Part shown: piece by piece, positions 33,255 to 41,895 of the stretch
Layout: the number at the start of each line of letters is the position of its first letter
Position numbering within the stretch: the stretch's first letter is position 1
DNA from: CAVQCT01 sp964520865
GTDB lineage: Bacteria; Zixibacteria; MSB-5A5; GN15; FEB-12
Direction: 5' to 3'
DNA: 64,000 nt
Assembly: GCA_964520865.1 (NCBI GenBank)
Contig: CAZFOY010000009.1
Coordinates: 8,435-72,434, forward strand
Made by a program: the position numbers and the translations under genes
Notes under the pieces: generated by a model
The model's input: only the letters and a program-made list of their open reading frames with translations
Told to the model about the DNA's origin: nothing
The model's database searches: none

Positions 33255-35498
33255 TTAGCAGGTAGAATAACCGCAAGATGCGCAGGTAAGACAGCCGGCA
33301 TCGAATCTCATTGCCGCAGAACACTGTGGGCAGATCTCGGCCGCGCCGACTGAGATCTCCGGAGATTCTGCCTTCACGAAATGTCTGTGCAGGAATTGAG
33401 CAATGGCGTCCGGAATCGAGGAGACTTTGCCGCCCCCCGCAAATATCTGGCTCGATCCCCCAATCCCCCTCAACTGCTTGATAATCTGCTCCACCGGTAC
33501 ATGAGACCGAAGAGCCAGAGAAATCAGCCGGCAGATCGCCTCGGTGTCGGCCATGGTCGTGTAGCCCGATTTCCCGATATGGGCGAATACTTCGAACGGC
33601 TTCCCCTCTTTCAGGTTGGCCGTGATATACAAATTACCGTAGCCGGTGCGTATCTTTTCAGTAATGCCGGTCAGCAAGTCGGGGCGCTCTTCGACATGAG
33701 GAGTCAATGATATCGGTTGTTTCGTTTTGCCTACAGTCGAGAGAACCTGGTTGGGACGCGAATTATCCCGGTAAATCGTCACCCCTTTGCACCCGCTGTG
33801 ATAAGCGTTCAGATATGCGCGGTGGACGTCCTCACGGGTTGCACTCTCCGGAAAATTGATCGTCTTAGACACCGAGGAATCGCAATGCTTTTGAAACACC
33901 GCCTGCATCCTGACATGGTCGTCTGCCGAGATATCGGCAGCGGTCAGAAAAAGTGCTCGCACCCGTTCCGGGATCTCGTCGAATTCGGAGAGAGAACGAC
34001 TCGAAGAAATCCGCTCCATCAGATCATCGGAATAGAAGCCGTCCCGTTTCGCCACTGAGGCAAAGAGCGGATTGACTTCCATCAGCCGGGTGCCATCCAT
34101 GACATTGCGCTCAAAGACGACCGAATAGAACGGCTCGATTCCGGACGAACAGCCGGCGATAATCGAAATCGTCCCGGTAGGCGCTATCGTCGTGACCGTG
34201 GCGTTGCGAATAGCTACGTTCCGTTCACGATACACCGAACCTTCCCAATTCGGGAATTTCCCTCGCGACTTGGCCAGCTCGGAGGATTGGTTCTGCGCCT
34301 GGCTTTCGACAAATGACATAACCCGGTCGGCCAGCGTGAACGCCTCTTCGCTGTTATACGGGAGGCCTAATTTAACGAGCAGATCCGCCCATCCCATGAC
34401 TCCGAGCCCGATCCGTCGGTTCCGCCTCGTCTGTCGCTCGATCTGCTCCAGCGGATATTTGTTCTGATCGATAACATTGTCGAGAAAATGCACCGCCTGG
34501 CGAACGGTGTTCCCCAGTCTGTCCCAATCTACTCCTTCTTCAGGACGAGACATCGAATAATCGGTCGGAAAGGGATCGCGAATAAACCTCCCGAGATTTA
34601 TCGATCCGAGATTGCAGGAATCGTACGGTGGCAGCGGTTGTTCGCCGCACGGATTGGTGGCCTCGATCGTCTCCGAAGGACTCGTCGGGTTCGCCCGGTT
34701 CATCCGATCGATGAAGACGATCCCCGGCTCACCGGTCGCCCAGGCCTGAGCAACTATCAAATCGAAAACTTCGCGCGCGTCAAACGTGACCTCGTTGCCG
34801 TCGATCTCATGAATCCGCCCGGTGTGGGGATTGTAAAGCGGGTACCTCTTCCCCTGTTCGACTGCTTCCATGAACGCATCGGTGACGGCCACCGATATAT
34901 TGAAATTCGTAATCTCGCTCGTGTCGGCCTTGCAGGTGATAAAATCGAGAATGTCCGGATGGTCGACCCTGAGGATCCCCATATTAGCCCCCCTGCGGGT
35001 TCCTCCCTGCTTAACGGCGTCGGTCGAAGCATTATACACTTTCATGAATGAAACCGGGCCGGAAGCTACTCCGGAAGTTGAAGCCACAATACTGTTCCTG
35101 GGACGGAGCCGGGAGAAAGAAAATCCGGTCCCTCCGCCCGACTTATGTATCAGGGCCGCATGCTTGTTCGTCTCAAAGATCTCATCCATCGAATCGCCGA
35201 CAGGGAGGACAAAACAAGCCGATAATTGGCCAAGCGGCCGACCGGCGTTCATAAGCGTAGGCGAGTTCGGCATGAACTCCAGCGCAGCCATCATAGCGTA
35301 GAAGGTCGAAGCTGTCCGCTTCACCTTTTCATCGTCGGCACCGTATCCCCGATCCGCTTCCGCGATGAAGTTAGCCACGCGGATAAAGAGCTCTTTCGGA
35401 GACTCGACCACCCGACCGAGGCGGTCTTTGGCGAGATAACGCCGTTTGAGTACCGCCAGGGCATTGTCTGTTACGTTGACTTCGCTGTATTCGGACAT
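33255..35498 (-). CDS. nrdJ: Adenosylcobalamin-dependent ribonucleotide reductase (class II)
   Basis: A 747-residue class II reductase that makes deoxynucleotides with a B12-derived radical, needing no separate radical subunit. Landmarks: S-P-T-L-M-N-A-G, A-C-F-V-L-P-V-G (substrate-site Cys), N-P-C-G-E-Q-P-L-P-P-Y-D-S-C-N-L-G-S (thiyl-radical Cys and Asn/Glu), A-P-T-G-T-I-S-I-I, and a C-terminal cysteine module C-P-Q-C ... C-L-T-C-A-S-C-G-Y-S-T-C for re-reduction or zinc binding. An AGGTAGG SD precedes the ATG. It implies B12 synthesis or uptake and tolerance of variable oxygen (family knowledge). Confidence 0.96.
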   Translation of the reverse strand: MSEYSEVNVTDNALAVLKRRYLAKDRLGRVVESPKELFIRVANFIAEADRGYGADDEKVKRTASTFYAMMAALEFMPNSPTLMNAGRPLGQLSACFVLPVGDSMDEIFETNKHAALIHKSGGGTGFSFSRLRPRNSIVASTSGVASGPVSFMKVYNASTDAVKQGGTRRGANMGILRVDHPDILDFITCKADTSEITNFNISVAVTDAFMEAVEQGKRYPLYNPHTGRIHEIDGNEVTFDAREVFDLIVAQAWATGEPGIVFIDRMNRANPTSPSETIEATNPCGEQPLPPYDSCNLGSINLGRFIRDPFPTDYSMSRPEEGVDWDRLGNTVRQAVHFLDNVIDQNKYPLEQIERQTRRNRRIGLGVMGWADLLVKLGLPYNSEEAFTLADRVMSFVESQAQNQSSELAKSRGKFPNWEGSVYRERNVAIRNATVTTIAPTGTISIIAGCSSGIEPFYSVVFERNVMDGTRLMEVNPLFASVAKRDGFYSDDLMERISSSRSLSEFDEIPERVRALFLTAADISADDHVRMQAVFQKHCDSSVSKTINFPESATREDVHRAYLNAYHSGCKGVTIYRDNSRPNQVLSTVGKTKQPISLTPHVEERPDLLTGITEKIRTGYGNLYITANLKEGKPFEVFAHIGKSGYTTMADTEAICRLISLALRSHVPVEQIIKQLRGIGGSSQIFAGGGKVSSIPDAIAQFLHRHFVKAESPEISVGAAEICPQCSAAMRFDAGCLTCASCGYSTC

Positions 35499-35603
35499 TG
35501 AACCTACCTGTAATCTCTAAAGCTAATGTCGGTTTATTCCGTCTCTTTCATTATACACCCACTTCCGTAACAACGGCAATCACATATGAGGTCCTCTTTT
35601 TTG

Positions 35604-35632
35604 CTGACAAAGAAGGGTTTATCGGGTATAAA
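35604..35632 (+). promoter_or_regulatory. Promoter giving a leaderless transcript of the small membrane protein gene
   Basis: CTGACA (35604-35609), 17-nt spacer, TATAAA (35627-35632), ending 7 nt before the ATG at 35640. Initiation would fall at the start codon, and no SD precedes it. Confidence 0.55.
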
Positions 35633-35639
35633 CTGCACA

Positions 35640-36074
35640 ATGGCAATGGCACTGAAAGAACCTGCGGTCTCCCGTCGGGTGCTCGTCTCGACCGGCGGTT
35701 TGTTGTGGGCCGCAGTAGGACTGTTTCTCATCGTCCGAGCCGCCTTCTGGCTCAATTACGGGCGAGGGCTCGACTACCTGATGGTGGGAGTGGCGATTTT
35801 GCTGGGCGCCCTCAAAGGCAAGTTTGTTTTCCGGAAGATCGTGATCAAGAATATCGCCAGAATACTCGGACTCTCCCCGCACAAAACCAAGATTTGTATT
35901 TTCGCCTTTCAGGCTATCGCCTCCTACCTCATCGCTCTGTTCATGATCGCTCTCGGTATCGCCCTGCGAATGAGCCCGATCCCCAGAGACTGGCTGGCGT
36001 GGTTGTACGTGCTGATCGGCGTAGCCCTTCTCCGCGGCGCCTACGAGTATTTCCAGTCTTTGGACAAGCTGTGA
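35640..36074 (+). CDS. Small integral membrane protein, unknown function
   Basis: A 144-residue protein with four hydrophobic segments (about 15-32, 38-55, 85-108 and 112-130). No family recognised. An in-frame ATG at 35586 would lie upstream of the promoter at 35604-35632, so 35640 is preferred; a second ATG two codons later is also possible. It converges on the deacetylase-like gene, stop to stop 10 nt apart. Confidence 0.65.
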   Translation: MAMALKEPAVSRRVLVSTGGLLWAAVGLFLIVRAAFWLNYGRGLDYLMVGVAILLGALKGKFVFRKIVIKNIARILGLSPHKTKICIFAFQAIASYLIALFMIALGIALRMSPIPRDWLAWLYVLIGVALLRGAYEYFQSLDKL

Positions 36075-36084
36075 AATTGACGTG

Positions 36085-37038
36085 CTACTGGGCCGGCAGA
36101 AGATCCGGATCACTTTGCTGAATCATATCCAGATAACCAACCCCTTTAGACCCGAAATAGGCCTGTGGCTGAGAATAGACCGGGTCCTTGAGCGCCTCGT
36201 CAAGAGTAATGAACTTGTAGCCCATATTCTCTAACGCCGACAGCACAATATCGAGAGAAACGGCGTTGATTCGATTGGCCTTCAGCGCGAGGATCTGTCG
36301 ACACCGACGATGCAGGACCTCAGTTGACGTAACTTCTGCCTGTTGAACAGCATCGGTGACATGATTGACGTAGTCAGCGAGAAGATTGTCGTAATCGGTG
36401 GAGTCTGGCGTCTTGCCGAGTTTATCCAGCGAGAGATTGTACAGGTAATCCTCGACGACAACGGTCGTGTGAGCGATCTTGTATTTGTGCTCTTTCAGGT
36501 AGCCGTCCACCTGACGTCTCGCCTCGACCGTCGTTCCGTAGTGTAGAAAGGGAAACCGGAAATACCGGTTCTTCTGGCCGAACCCGGACAGCATTTGTTC
36601 GAGTGCGTCGTGTCCGGCTCCGATATCATCGATAAACTGCTCATCTCCAAGCTCATTCAAATCCTGATAAGAAAAAGTCATATTGCCGAGAACGTGGCCA
36701 TCGTTCAGCCATTCACCGAGAATGTCATACGCTCCTTCGATCTGATCTCCGATAACGAATCCGGCCGCCCTGACGTTGTGCCTTTTAAGAGCCTGCAATA
36801 TCAGGTAAGTAATAGCTTGCCGGTCGACGTCCCCAAACGCTTTAGAAGCCGGCAGTTCGTCGAATGTTACACAGATTTCCTTCTTCGCAGAATTCTTTGC
36901 CGCCTCTTTCCCCTGAGCCTCGACGGGTATAGTCGACTGCAACACTGCCGCACCCGCCAAGAGAATTGCCAGTATGGCGGAGCCGAAAGGCGCGAACCGG
37001 GCACGGCCCATCAAGCGATCATTTCTTACCGATTTCAT
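36085..37038 (-). CDS. NodB-like polysaccharide deacetylase homologue lacking metal ligands
   Basis: A 317-residue exported protein. A signal peptide (roughly residues 15-41) is followed by a NodB fold. Motif 1 reads T-F-D-E-L-P (Asp60, Glu61) where active enzymes have T-F-D-D-x-P. Motif 2 reads G-H-V-L-G-N-M-T-F-S-Y at 114-124, where the metal-binding His pair (N-H-T-x-S-H) is replaced by Met120 and Tyr124. Motif 3 R-F-P-F-L-H-Y-G is recognisable. The protein is probably not a zinc-dependent deacetylase; it may bind glycans (inference). Its first codons overlap the pyk stop by 20 nt; an alternative ATG at 37011 avoids the overlap. Confidence 0.8.
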   Translation of the reverse strand: MKSVRNDRLMGRARFAPFGSAILAILLAGAAVLQSTIPVEAQGKEAAKNSAKKEICVTFDELPASKAFGDVDRQAITYLILQALKRHNVRAAGFVIGDQIEGAYDILGEWLNDGHVLGNMTFSYQDLNELGDEQFIDDIGAGHDALEQMLSGFGQKNRYFRFPFLHYGTTVEARRQVDGYLKEHKYKIAHTTVVVEDYLYNLSLDKLGKTPDSTDYDNLLADYVNHVTDAVQQAEVTSTEVLHRRCRQILALKANRINAVSLDIVLSALENMGYKFITLDEALKDPVYSQPQAYFGSKGVGYLDMIQQSDPDLLPAQ

Positions 37039-38434
37039 AATACATCATAAAGTTGGTCCCGGCATGGGCGCCGAACGGCACTCCTCCGGTGACGATGACT
37101 CTATCCTTTGTTTTCACGAGTCGGTGTTGTTTAGCAAGTTTCGCTATTGTACTCAGCATATCACGAAACGTGGCAGGATGTTTCACCTGTACCGGGTACA
37201 CGCCGCGCACCAGGGACAGACGCTGCATCACACGACGATTCGGGGTCATGGCTATTATCGGCTGCGGTGGGAAAAGGTTTGAGATCATATCGGCGGTGAA
37301 TCCGGAGGCTGTGAACGCAAAGATGACCCTGGCCGGGCAGATCATGTTCGATTCGCGCACGGCGTTGGCGATTGCCTGAACGATCTCCGATCGCATCAGA
37401 TGCTCTTCCATCGCTACGTTTGGTGGAGTCAGACCCTGCTCGGTGGCGACGATCACGCGCTCCATCGCCCTGACCGCCTTCTCGGGGTACTGACCGGTCG
37501 AGGTCTCGGCCGAAAGCATCACGGCGTCGACACAATCGAATACAGCCGAGGCAATGTCATTGACTTCGGCTCTGGTTGCGCGTGGTGAAAACCGCATCGA
37601 CTCAAGCATCTGGGTGGCGACAATTACCGGCTTGTGATAGTAGTTAGCCAGCCGGATGATCCCCTTCTGGAGTTTCGGGAGTTCTTCGAAAGGAAGTTCC
37701 ACTCCCAGATCGCCTCGGGCGATCATTACGCCGTCGGATACCTGCATGATTGGTTCAAGGTTGTCGATCGCTTCTTTCTTCTCGAGTTTCGCGATGATCT
37801 GCTGGTCGCCGCCATACTTCGCAACAAGACGTTGCGCTTCCTTTATGTCGTTGTCCGATCGCACGAACGACAGCGCAATGTAATCTGCCTTTGCCTTGAC
37901 CGCCGCCCGGATCGCTTCGCGATCTTTGGCGGTAATAGTCGGCAACTTGATTTCGCTGTCAGGCAGATTGATCCCCTTGCCACCGATGATAGTACCGCCG
38001 TTCGCGGCCTTCAATGTCACCTGATTCCTGCCCGTATTGATCGCGGTGAAAACGATATTGCCATCATCGATAAAGACCCGCTCCCCCTTGCGAATCGAAC
38101 CTATGATTTCCCTGTGGTTGACGGCGATCGTGAGCTTCGACTTGTCGGTCTTTCCTGCCGTTACTCGAAGAATTTCTCCTGCCTTGATTCGCAGTTCTCC
38201 GTCAAATCGTGCGAGGCGAAGTTTCGGACCTGATATATCGAACAGAACGGCTACCGGAAATGGCGCCTTTTTCGTACCGGTCCTTATCGTCCTCGTGGAC
38301 CTGAGAAAGTCCTGTGGGTCACCGTACGAACAGTTTACCCGGAAGATGTTGACCCCGGCCGCCACCAGGCGTTCCACTTTTGCCGGCGTATTTATCGCCG
38401 GACCGTAGGTGGCAATGATCTTGGTCTTTTTCAT
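37019..38434 (-). CDS. pyk: Pyruvate kinase
   Basis: A 471-residue pyruvate kinase, last step of glycolysis (PEP + ADP to pyruvate + ATP). The N-terminus has K-I-I-A-T-Y-G-P-A, slightly unlike the common A-T-I-G-P; N-I-F-R-V-N-C-S-Y replaces the usual R-x-N-x-S-H-G, with Tyr where His is common. The centre has I-A-K-L-E-K-K-E-A and M-I-A-R-G-D-L-G-V-E, then A-T-Q-M-L-E-S-M. A C-terminal regulatory domain ends near G-T-N-F-M-M-Y. Active-site Lys, Arg and Asp are in place. The next gene on this strand overlaps the stop. Confidence 0.95.
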   Translation of the reverse strand: MKKTKIIATYGPAINTPAKVERLVAAGVNIFRVNCSYGDPQDFLRSTRTIRTGTKKAPFPVAVLFDISGPKLRLARFDGELRIKAGEILRVTAGKTDKSKLTIAVNHREIIGSIRKGERVFIDDGNIVFTAINTGRNQVTLKAANGGTIIGGKGINLPDSEIKLPTITAKDREAIRAAVKAKADYIALSFVRSDNDIKEAQRLVAKYGGDQQIIAKLEKKEAIDNLEPIMQVSDGVMIARGDLGVELPFEELPKLQKGIIRLANYYHKPVIVATQMLESMRFSPRATRAEVNDIASAVFDCVDAVMLSAETSTGQYPEKAVRAMERVIVATEQGLTPPNVAMEEHLMRSEIVQAIANAVRESNMICPARVIFAFTASGFTADMISNLFPPQPIIAMTPNRRVMQRLSLVRGVYPVQVKHPATFRDMLSTIAKLAKQHRLVKTKDRVIVTGGVPFGAHAGTNFMMYYEIGKK

Positions 38435-38582
38435 ACTCCCGCATGGGTATTCTCTAAGCCCTTAAGAATCAACAAAAAAACAGTTTCGGCCGATGGATGA
38501 TTACCGGGGTAAGTCGCTAAAGTTATCGATGTTATGGCCGATAAATCTCATGTATGTGTCAAAATGAAACACGAAGGTAAAC

Positions 38583-39959
38583 ATGACCATCGCAGGGTTC
38601 CAACTTGAATCAACAACAAATGCGGCCGCAATGGCGCCATCGGAAAATCCCGGTCGGGACGATACGCCCGCATTGAAGAGTGAGCACGTTCACAAACTTC
38701 TTGTTCGCACGCTTCTTAACAAAGAACTGCACGCTTCCGACCAGATATATCTTGATTCCGAGGCTCCGATGCACTCGCTCACTTTTCTGATGCGAGAGTC
38801 CGAGTATGTGCACCCGGCCGGAGTCGACTTGTTTCCATTCGAAATAATCGAGTCGGCGCTATCCCAGGCCGGAGGCGCGATTTTTACGCATCTGTACCGC
38901 GATGAAACGGCCGACCGCCACCGCCCTTATCGCATCCTTACTTCGGTGCTGAATCCGAATGATCCTCACCGTTTCGTTTTAGGCTTCTTCGGACCCGAAC
39001 ACGTTGTTTCGGACCGCGATACGATGGATCGATTCGCGGACCTCAGCCGCACATTTCGACTTGCTCTGAGTTCTGCTGTCGAAATCCAGTCGGCTCTTCC
39101 GACCGGATGGGATTCCGGCTCTCCCATGCTGCTTATTGAAAAGGACACCGGTGAAGTGGTCGCATCGACTCCCGAATTTGACCAACTGGCGGAGAAATTC
39201 GGCCTCTCAGTGCATGAGAGTAAGGTTGACACCCTTCTGTCGTCATCTTCAGGACTGCTTGAAGGCAGACAGCTGACCATGACCAATCTTGAGTCGGGCG
39301 CCTGCTCGATGAGTTGTATTTCCCTTGGCTCACAGGTTTCCTCGGCGCCGAGATCGAGGGGGTTGATCGAGAGCCTTGTAGAGGTTGTGTTCGAAAGCAC
39401 CGAGGTAATTCAGAACGCGGCCTGTGAGTCAGCGAACAGACAGTCATTGCTTCGAACCGTTGACACGGAGGCTGAGACAATTCGCCGAACGGTGAAGCGG
39501 ATTGCAATGATTGCGTCGCTCGACAAGCTCACCAGACACGAGCAAAGCTTATATCGCGAGCTTGAGAGGGCCGTCGACCGCCTGAGACCCACCACGCAGA
39601 ACCGGGTGAGACTTGTATTCGCCGGCTTTATCGATGGGTTGCACATCGTGGCTCCCGCCGATTCAATCGGATCGCTCTATGAATCGATACTGCTGTCGCA
39701 CGTCCACCAGGCCGATAGCGTGTCCGACACGACAATAACGTTCGACCGTCACGCCGATGACTGCGGACTTTCGATACATTTTGATACCACCCTCCCCTCA
39801 GACTGCACGCTCACAGGCGATAATCCGAATCAACATGGACAATTCGCAAACCAACTTGCCGAGAAACTGGGGATCGGGATCAATACAGAGGTACGAGCCG
39901 CTACCAACCGCCTCGTAACCACTTTGTCAGTAAATGAAAACAAAAGGATCAGAAACTAA
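38583..39959 (+). CDS. Soluble protein with histidine-kinase-like layout, degenerate; unknown function
   Basis: A 458-residue protein with no signal peptide or membrane helix. Residues ~60-260 have the alternating pattern of GAF/PAS-like sensory domains. Residues ~285-345 form two long helices (R-Q-S-L-L-R-T-V-D-T-E-A-E-T-I ... H-E-Q-S-L-Y-R-E-L) in the position of a DHp domain but without an H-E-[LF]-x-[NT] box. The C-terminal ~110 residues loosely resemble an ATP-binding HATPase fold without a clear N-box or G-boxes. I infer a pseudo-kinase-type partner of the regulator one nucleotide downstream; this is weak. An AAGGTAA SD precedes the ATG. Confidence 0.65.
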   Translation: MTIAGFQLESTTNAAAMAPSENPGRDDTPALKSEHVHKLLVRTLLNKELHASDQIYLDSEAPMHSLTFLMRESEYVHPAGVDLFPFEIIESALSQAGGAIFTHLYRDETADRHRPYRILTSVLNPNDPHRFVLGFFGPEHVVSDRDTMDRFADLSRTFRLALSSAVEIQSALPTGWDSGSPMLLIEKDTGEVVASTPEFDQLAEKFGLSVHESKVDTLLSSSSGLLEGRQLTMTNLESGACSMSCISLGSQVSSAPRSRGLIESLVEVVFESTEVIQNAACESANRQSLLRTVDTEAETIRRTVKRIAMIASLDKLTRHEQSLYRELERAVDRLRPTTQNRVRLVFAGFIDGLHIVAPADSIGSLYESILLSHVHQADSVSDTTITFDRHADDCGLSIHFDTTLPSDCTLTGDNPNQHGQFANQLAEKLGIGINTEVRAATNRLVTTLSVNENKRIRN

Positions 39960-39960
39960 T

Positions 39961-41325
39961 ATGAAAGCGCCAAACAGAAATCGAATCCTTCTCGTCAACG
40001 CCTCACGCGAGAGAATTCAGGCCATCGGGGCTGCTCTCGAGCGGGAGCAATTCGAAGTGGAAAGTATCGAACTCAACTCCTGCCTTGAGACCCTCAGAAC
40101 CCGCAACGCCGCCGTTGTGGTACTCGAGAACCTTTCCATTGAGCAAGCTTCAGAGCACGTCGCCAAACTCCGCTTTGCCTCCCCCTGGACCCAGATTATC
40201 GTCACAGTGGGCACAAACGATCCGGCCTCGCTGCTGTCACTGGTGAAGGCCGGCGCGTACGACTGTCTATCGCACGGAATTTCCGATGCCGACCTGAGTG
40301 TTCGGATCCTGAAAGCCCGCGAGTTCTCCAGCCTTCAGAATGAACTGGTCGGGCTTCGTCAGCATGTCGCGATGAACTATGGCTTTGACAATATCGTCGG
40401 AATCTCCAAAACTATCACCAAAGTCCGCGAATCCGTGGCGAAAGTCGCTCCGACAGATATTCCGGTCATGTTCCTTGGCGAGTCCGGAACAGGACGTGAG
40501 CTTCTCGCACGCGTGGTTCATCATCACTCGAACCGCCGCCAGGCCCGATTTGTGGGCGTAGACTGTTCGGCCTTCAACAAAGACCAACTCAGCCGGGAGA
40601 TCTTCGGATCGGGCGAAGGGCGCACCGGTGCTCTATGGGACGCCGATGGTGGCACGCTTTTTCTCGATGAAATCGACGACATGCCTGGCGATACTCAGGC
40701 ACGACTGATCGACTTTCTCAAGACATCAAGCCTGACGGATCCACGGACCGGACAGAGAATGAAGCTTGACATCAGATTCATCACGGCAGGAAGTACTAAT
40801 CTTCCGCAGACTCTTCGCGAGATAAGGTTCTCCGAGGAACTATTCTACAAGCTGAGCGTTCTGCCGATCAAAGTCCCGTCTCTCGCCGAACGAGTCGAAG
40901 ATATCGAACTGTTGGCCGACTACTTTTTGCGCAAGACGGCGCACGAAGCGGGCCGCGGCGAAATTGGTATCAGTCGCGGAGCAGTCGACCTGCTCACCCG
41001 GCATCGGTGGCCCGGAAATGTACGAGAGCTGGAGAACACGCTTCGGAGAGCTGCTACGCTTTGCCGCAACAGCTTTATAGATACCGGTGATATCGCTTTC
41101 ATTTCGACCGACGACGGGCAAACGAAGTCAGAGGGAGCGCATAAGACGACTATCAAGAAGAAAACAGGATTGCTCGATGACAATCAGCGGAATGTGATTG
41201 CAAGAGCGCTCGATGAAAATGACTGGAATTTCACACAGACGGCACTGGAGCTGGGGATCGGTCGCACCACCCTCTGGCGCAAAGTTAAGAAGTACGACCT
41301 GAAAAGGGAAACTGTATCCGTGTGA
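39961..41325 (+). CDS. NtrC-like AAA+ regulator with degenerate receiver, Walker A and GAFTGA loop
   Basis: A 454-residue protein with receiver, AAA+ and Fis-type HTH domains. In the receiver the acidic pocket is N-A-S (13-15) and the phosphoacceptor is Glu56 (V-V-V-L-E-N). Walker A is G-E-S-G-T-G-R-E with Arg179 in place of Lys. Walker B (G-G-T-L-F-L-D-E-I-D) and R-W-P-G-N-V-R-E-L-E are intact. The sigma54-contacting loop reads E-I-F-G-S-G-E-G-R-T-G-A (213-224), one residue shorter than G-A-F-T-G-A and lacking its Phe. The HTH (Q-T-A-L-E-L-G-I-G-R-T-T-L-W-R) is intact. It probably binds DNA but is unlikely to remodel sigma54 polymerase normally (inference). Confidence 0.9.
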   Translation: MKAPNRNRILLVNASRERIQAIGAALEREQFEVESIELNSCLETLRTRNAAVVVLENLSIEQASEHVAKLRFASPWTQIIVTVGTNDPASLLSLVKAGAYDCLSHGISDADLSVRILKAREFSSLQNELVGLRQHVAMNYGFDNIVGISKTITKVRESVAKVAPTDIPVMFLGESGTGRELLARVVHHHSNRRQARFVGVDCSAFNKDQLSREIFGSGEGRTGALWDADGGTLFLDEIDDMPGDTQARLIDFLKTSSLTDPRTGQRMKLDIRFITAGSTNLPQTLREIRFSEELFYKLSVLPIKVPSLAERVEDIELLADYFLRKTAHEAGRGEIGISRGAVDLLTRHRWPGNVRELENTLRRAATLCRNSFIDTGDIAFISTDDGQTKSEGAHKTTIKKKTGLLDDNQRNVIARALDENDWNFTQTALELGIGRTTLWRKVKKYDLKRETVSV

Positions 41326-41888
41326 CCGCGTATAAGGACACAACGGTGAACGTAAGGGAATCTATAATGACCATAATCAACAATGGCTTACCTGATCGCG
41401 GAGATTCACTATTGAATGCAAATGCACAACCGGCGCAGGAAACGGGGATTTCGGAACTGTTTGCCGAGTTTACACATAAGCTGAGATCTAAATTTAGCAT
41501 TAGTAAAGGGGTCCTGGTGCTTCGCCGACGCCCCGGAGAGCCGCTTTCGGCGATTTCCACCTGGAGTCGCGGGGAAACGCTCGATGGCCTGTCGATCAAA
41601 TTGCCCGACCAGCCTTCGCTTTTCGAAAGAGTGGTGGCGGCCGGCCGAACCTACTGGGAAAATATTACGGATCTGTTCACCGGCAATTTCTTCGAGAAAA
41701 AGCTGCTTATCGACGAAGGCTCCCGTTCATTCGTACTGCAACCGCTCCGCTACGATGGCGAAGTGATCGGTCTGGTCGGCTACAGTTCAAGCGACTCGAC
41801 TGATTTCAGCAGTTTCGAAGAAGATGATATTCAGCGTTCGACCAACGAATTTGCAGAATATATAGGCAATCGCATCGGAGAATTTTAA
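41322..41888 (+). CDS. GAF-domain-like protein, third gene of the degenerate regulatory operon
   Basis: A 188-residue soluble protein. The main domain (about 30-180) has the GAF pattern: F-S-I-S-K-G-V-L-V-L-R-R-R, L-S-I-K-L-P-D-Q-P-S-L-F-E-R-V-V-A, S-F-V-L-Q-P-L-R-Y-D-G-E-V-I-G-L-V-G-Y and a closing helix N-E-F-A-E-Y-I-G-N-R-I. No catalytic output domain follows. The start is a GTG at 41322 overlapping the regulator's stop by 4 nt; a later in-frame ATG (about 41367) is possible. Probably a small-molecule or protein-binding partner of the two upstream gene products (inference). Confidence 0.75.
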   Translation: MTAYKDTTVNVRESIMTIINNGLPDRGDSLLNANAQPAQETGISELFAEFTHKLRSKFSISKGVLVLRRRPGEPLSAISTWSRGETLDGLSIKLPDQPSLFERVVAAGRTYWENITDLFTGNFFEKKLLIDEGSRSFVLQPLRYDGEVIGLVGYSSSDSTDFSSFEEDDIQRSTNEFAEYIGNRIGEF

Positions 41889-41895
41889 AAGGGGT

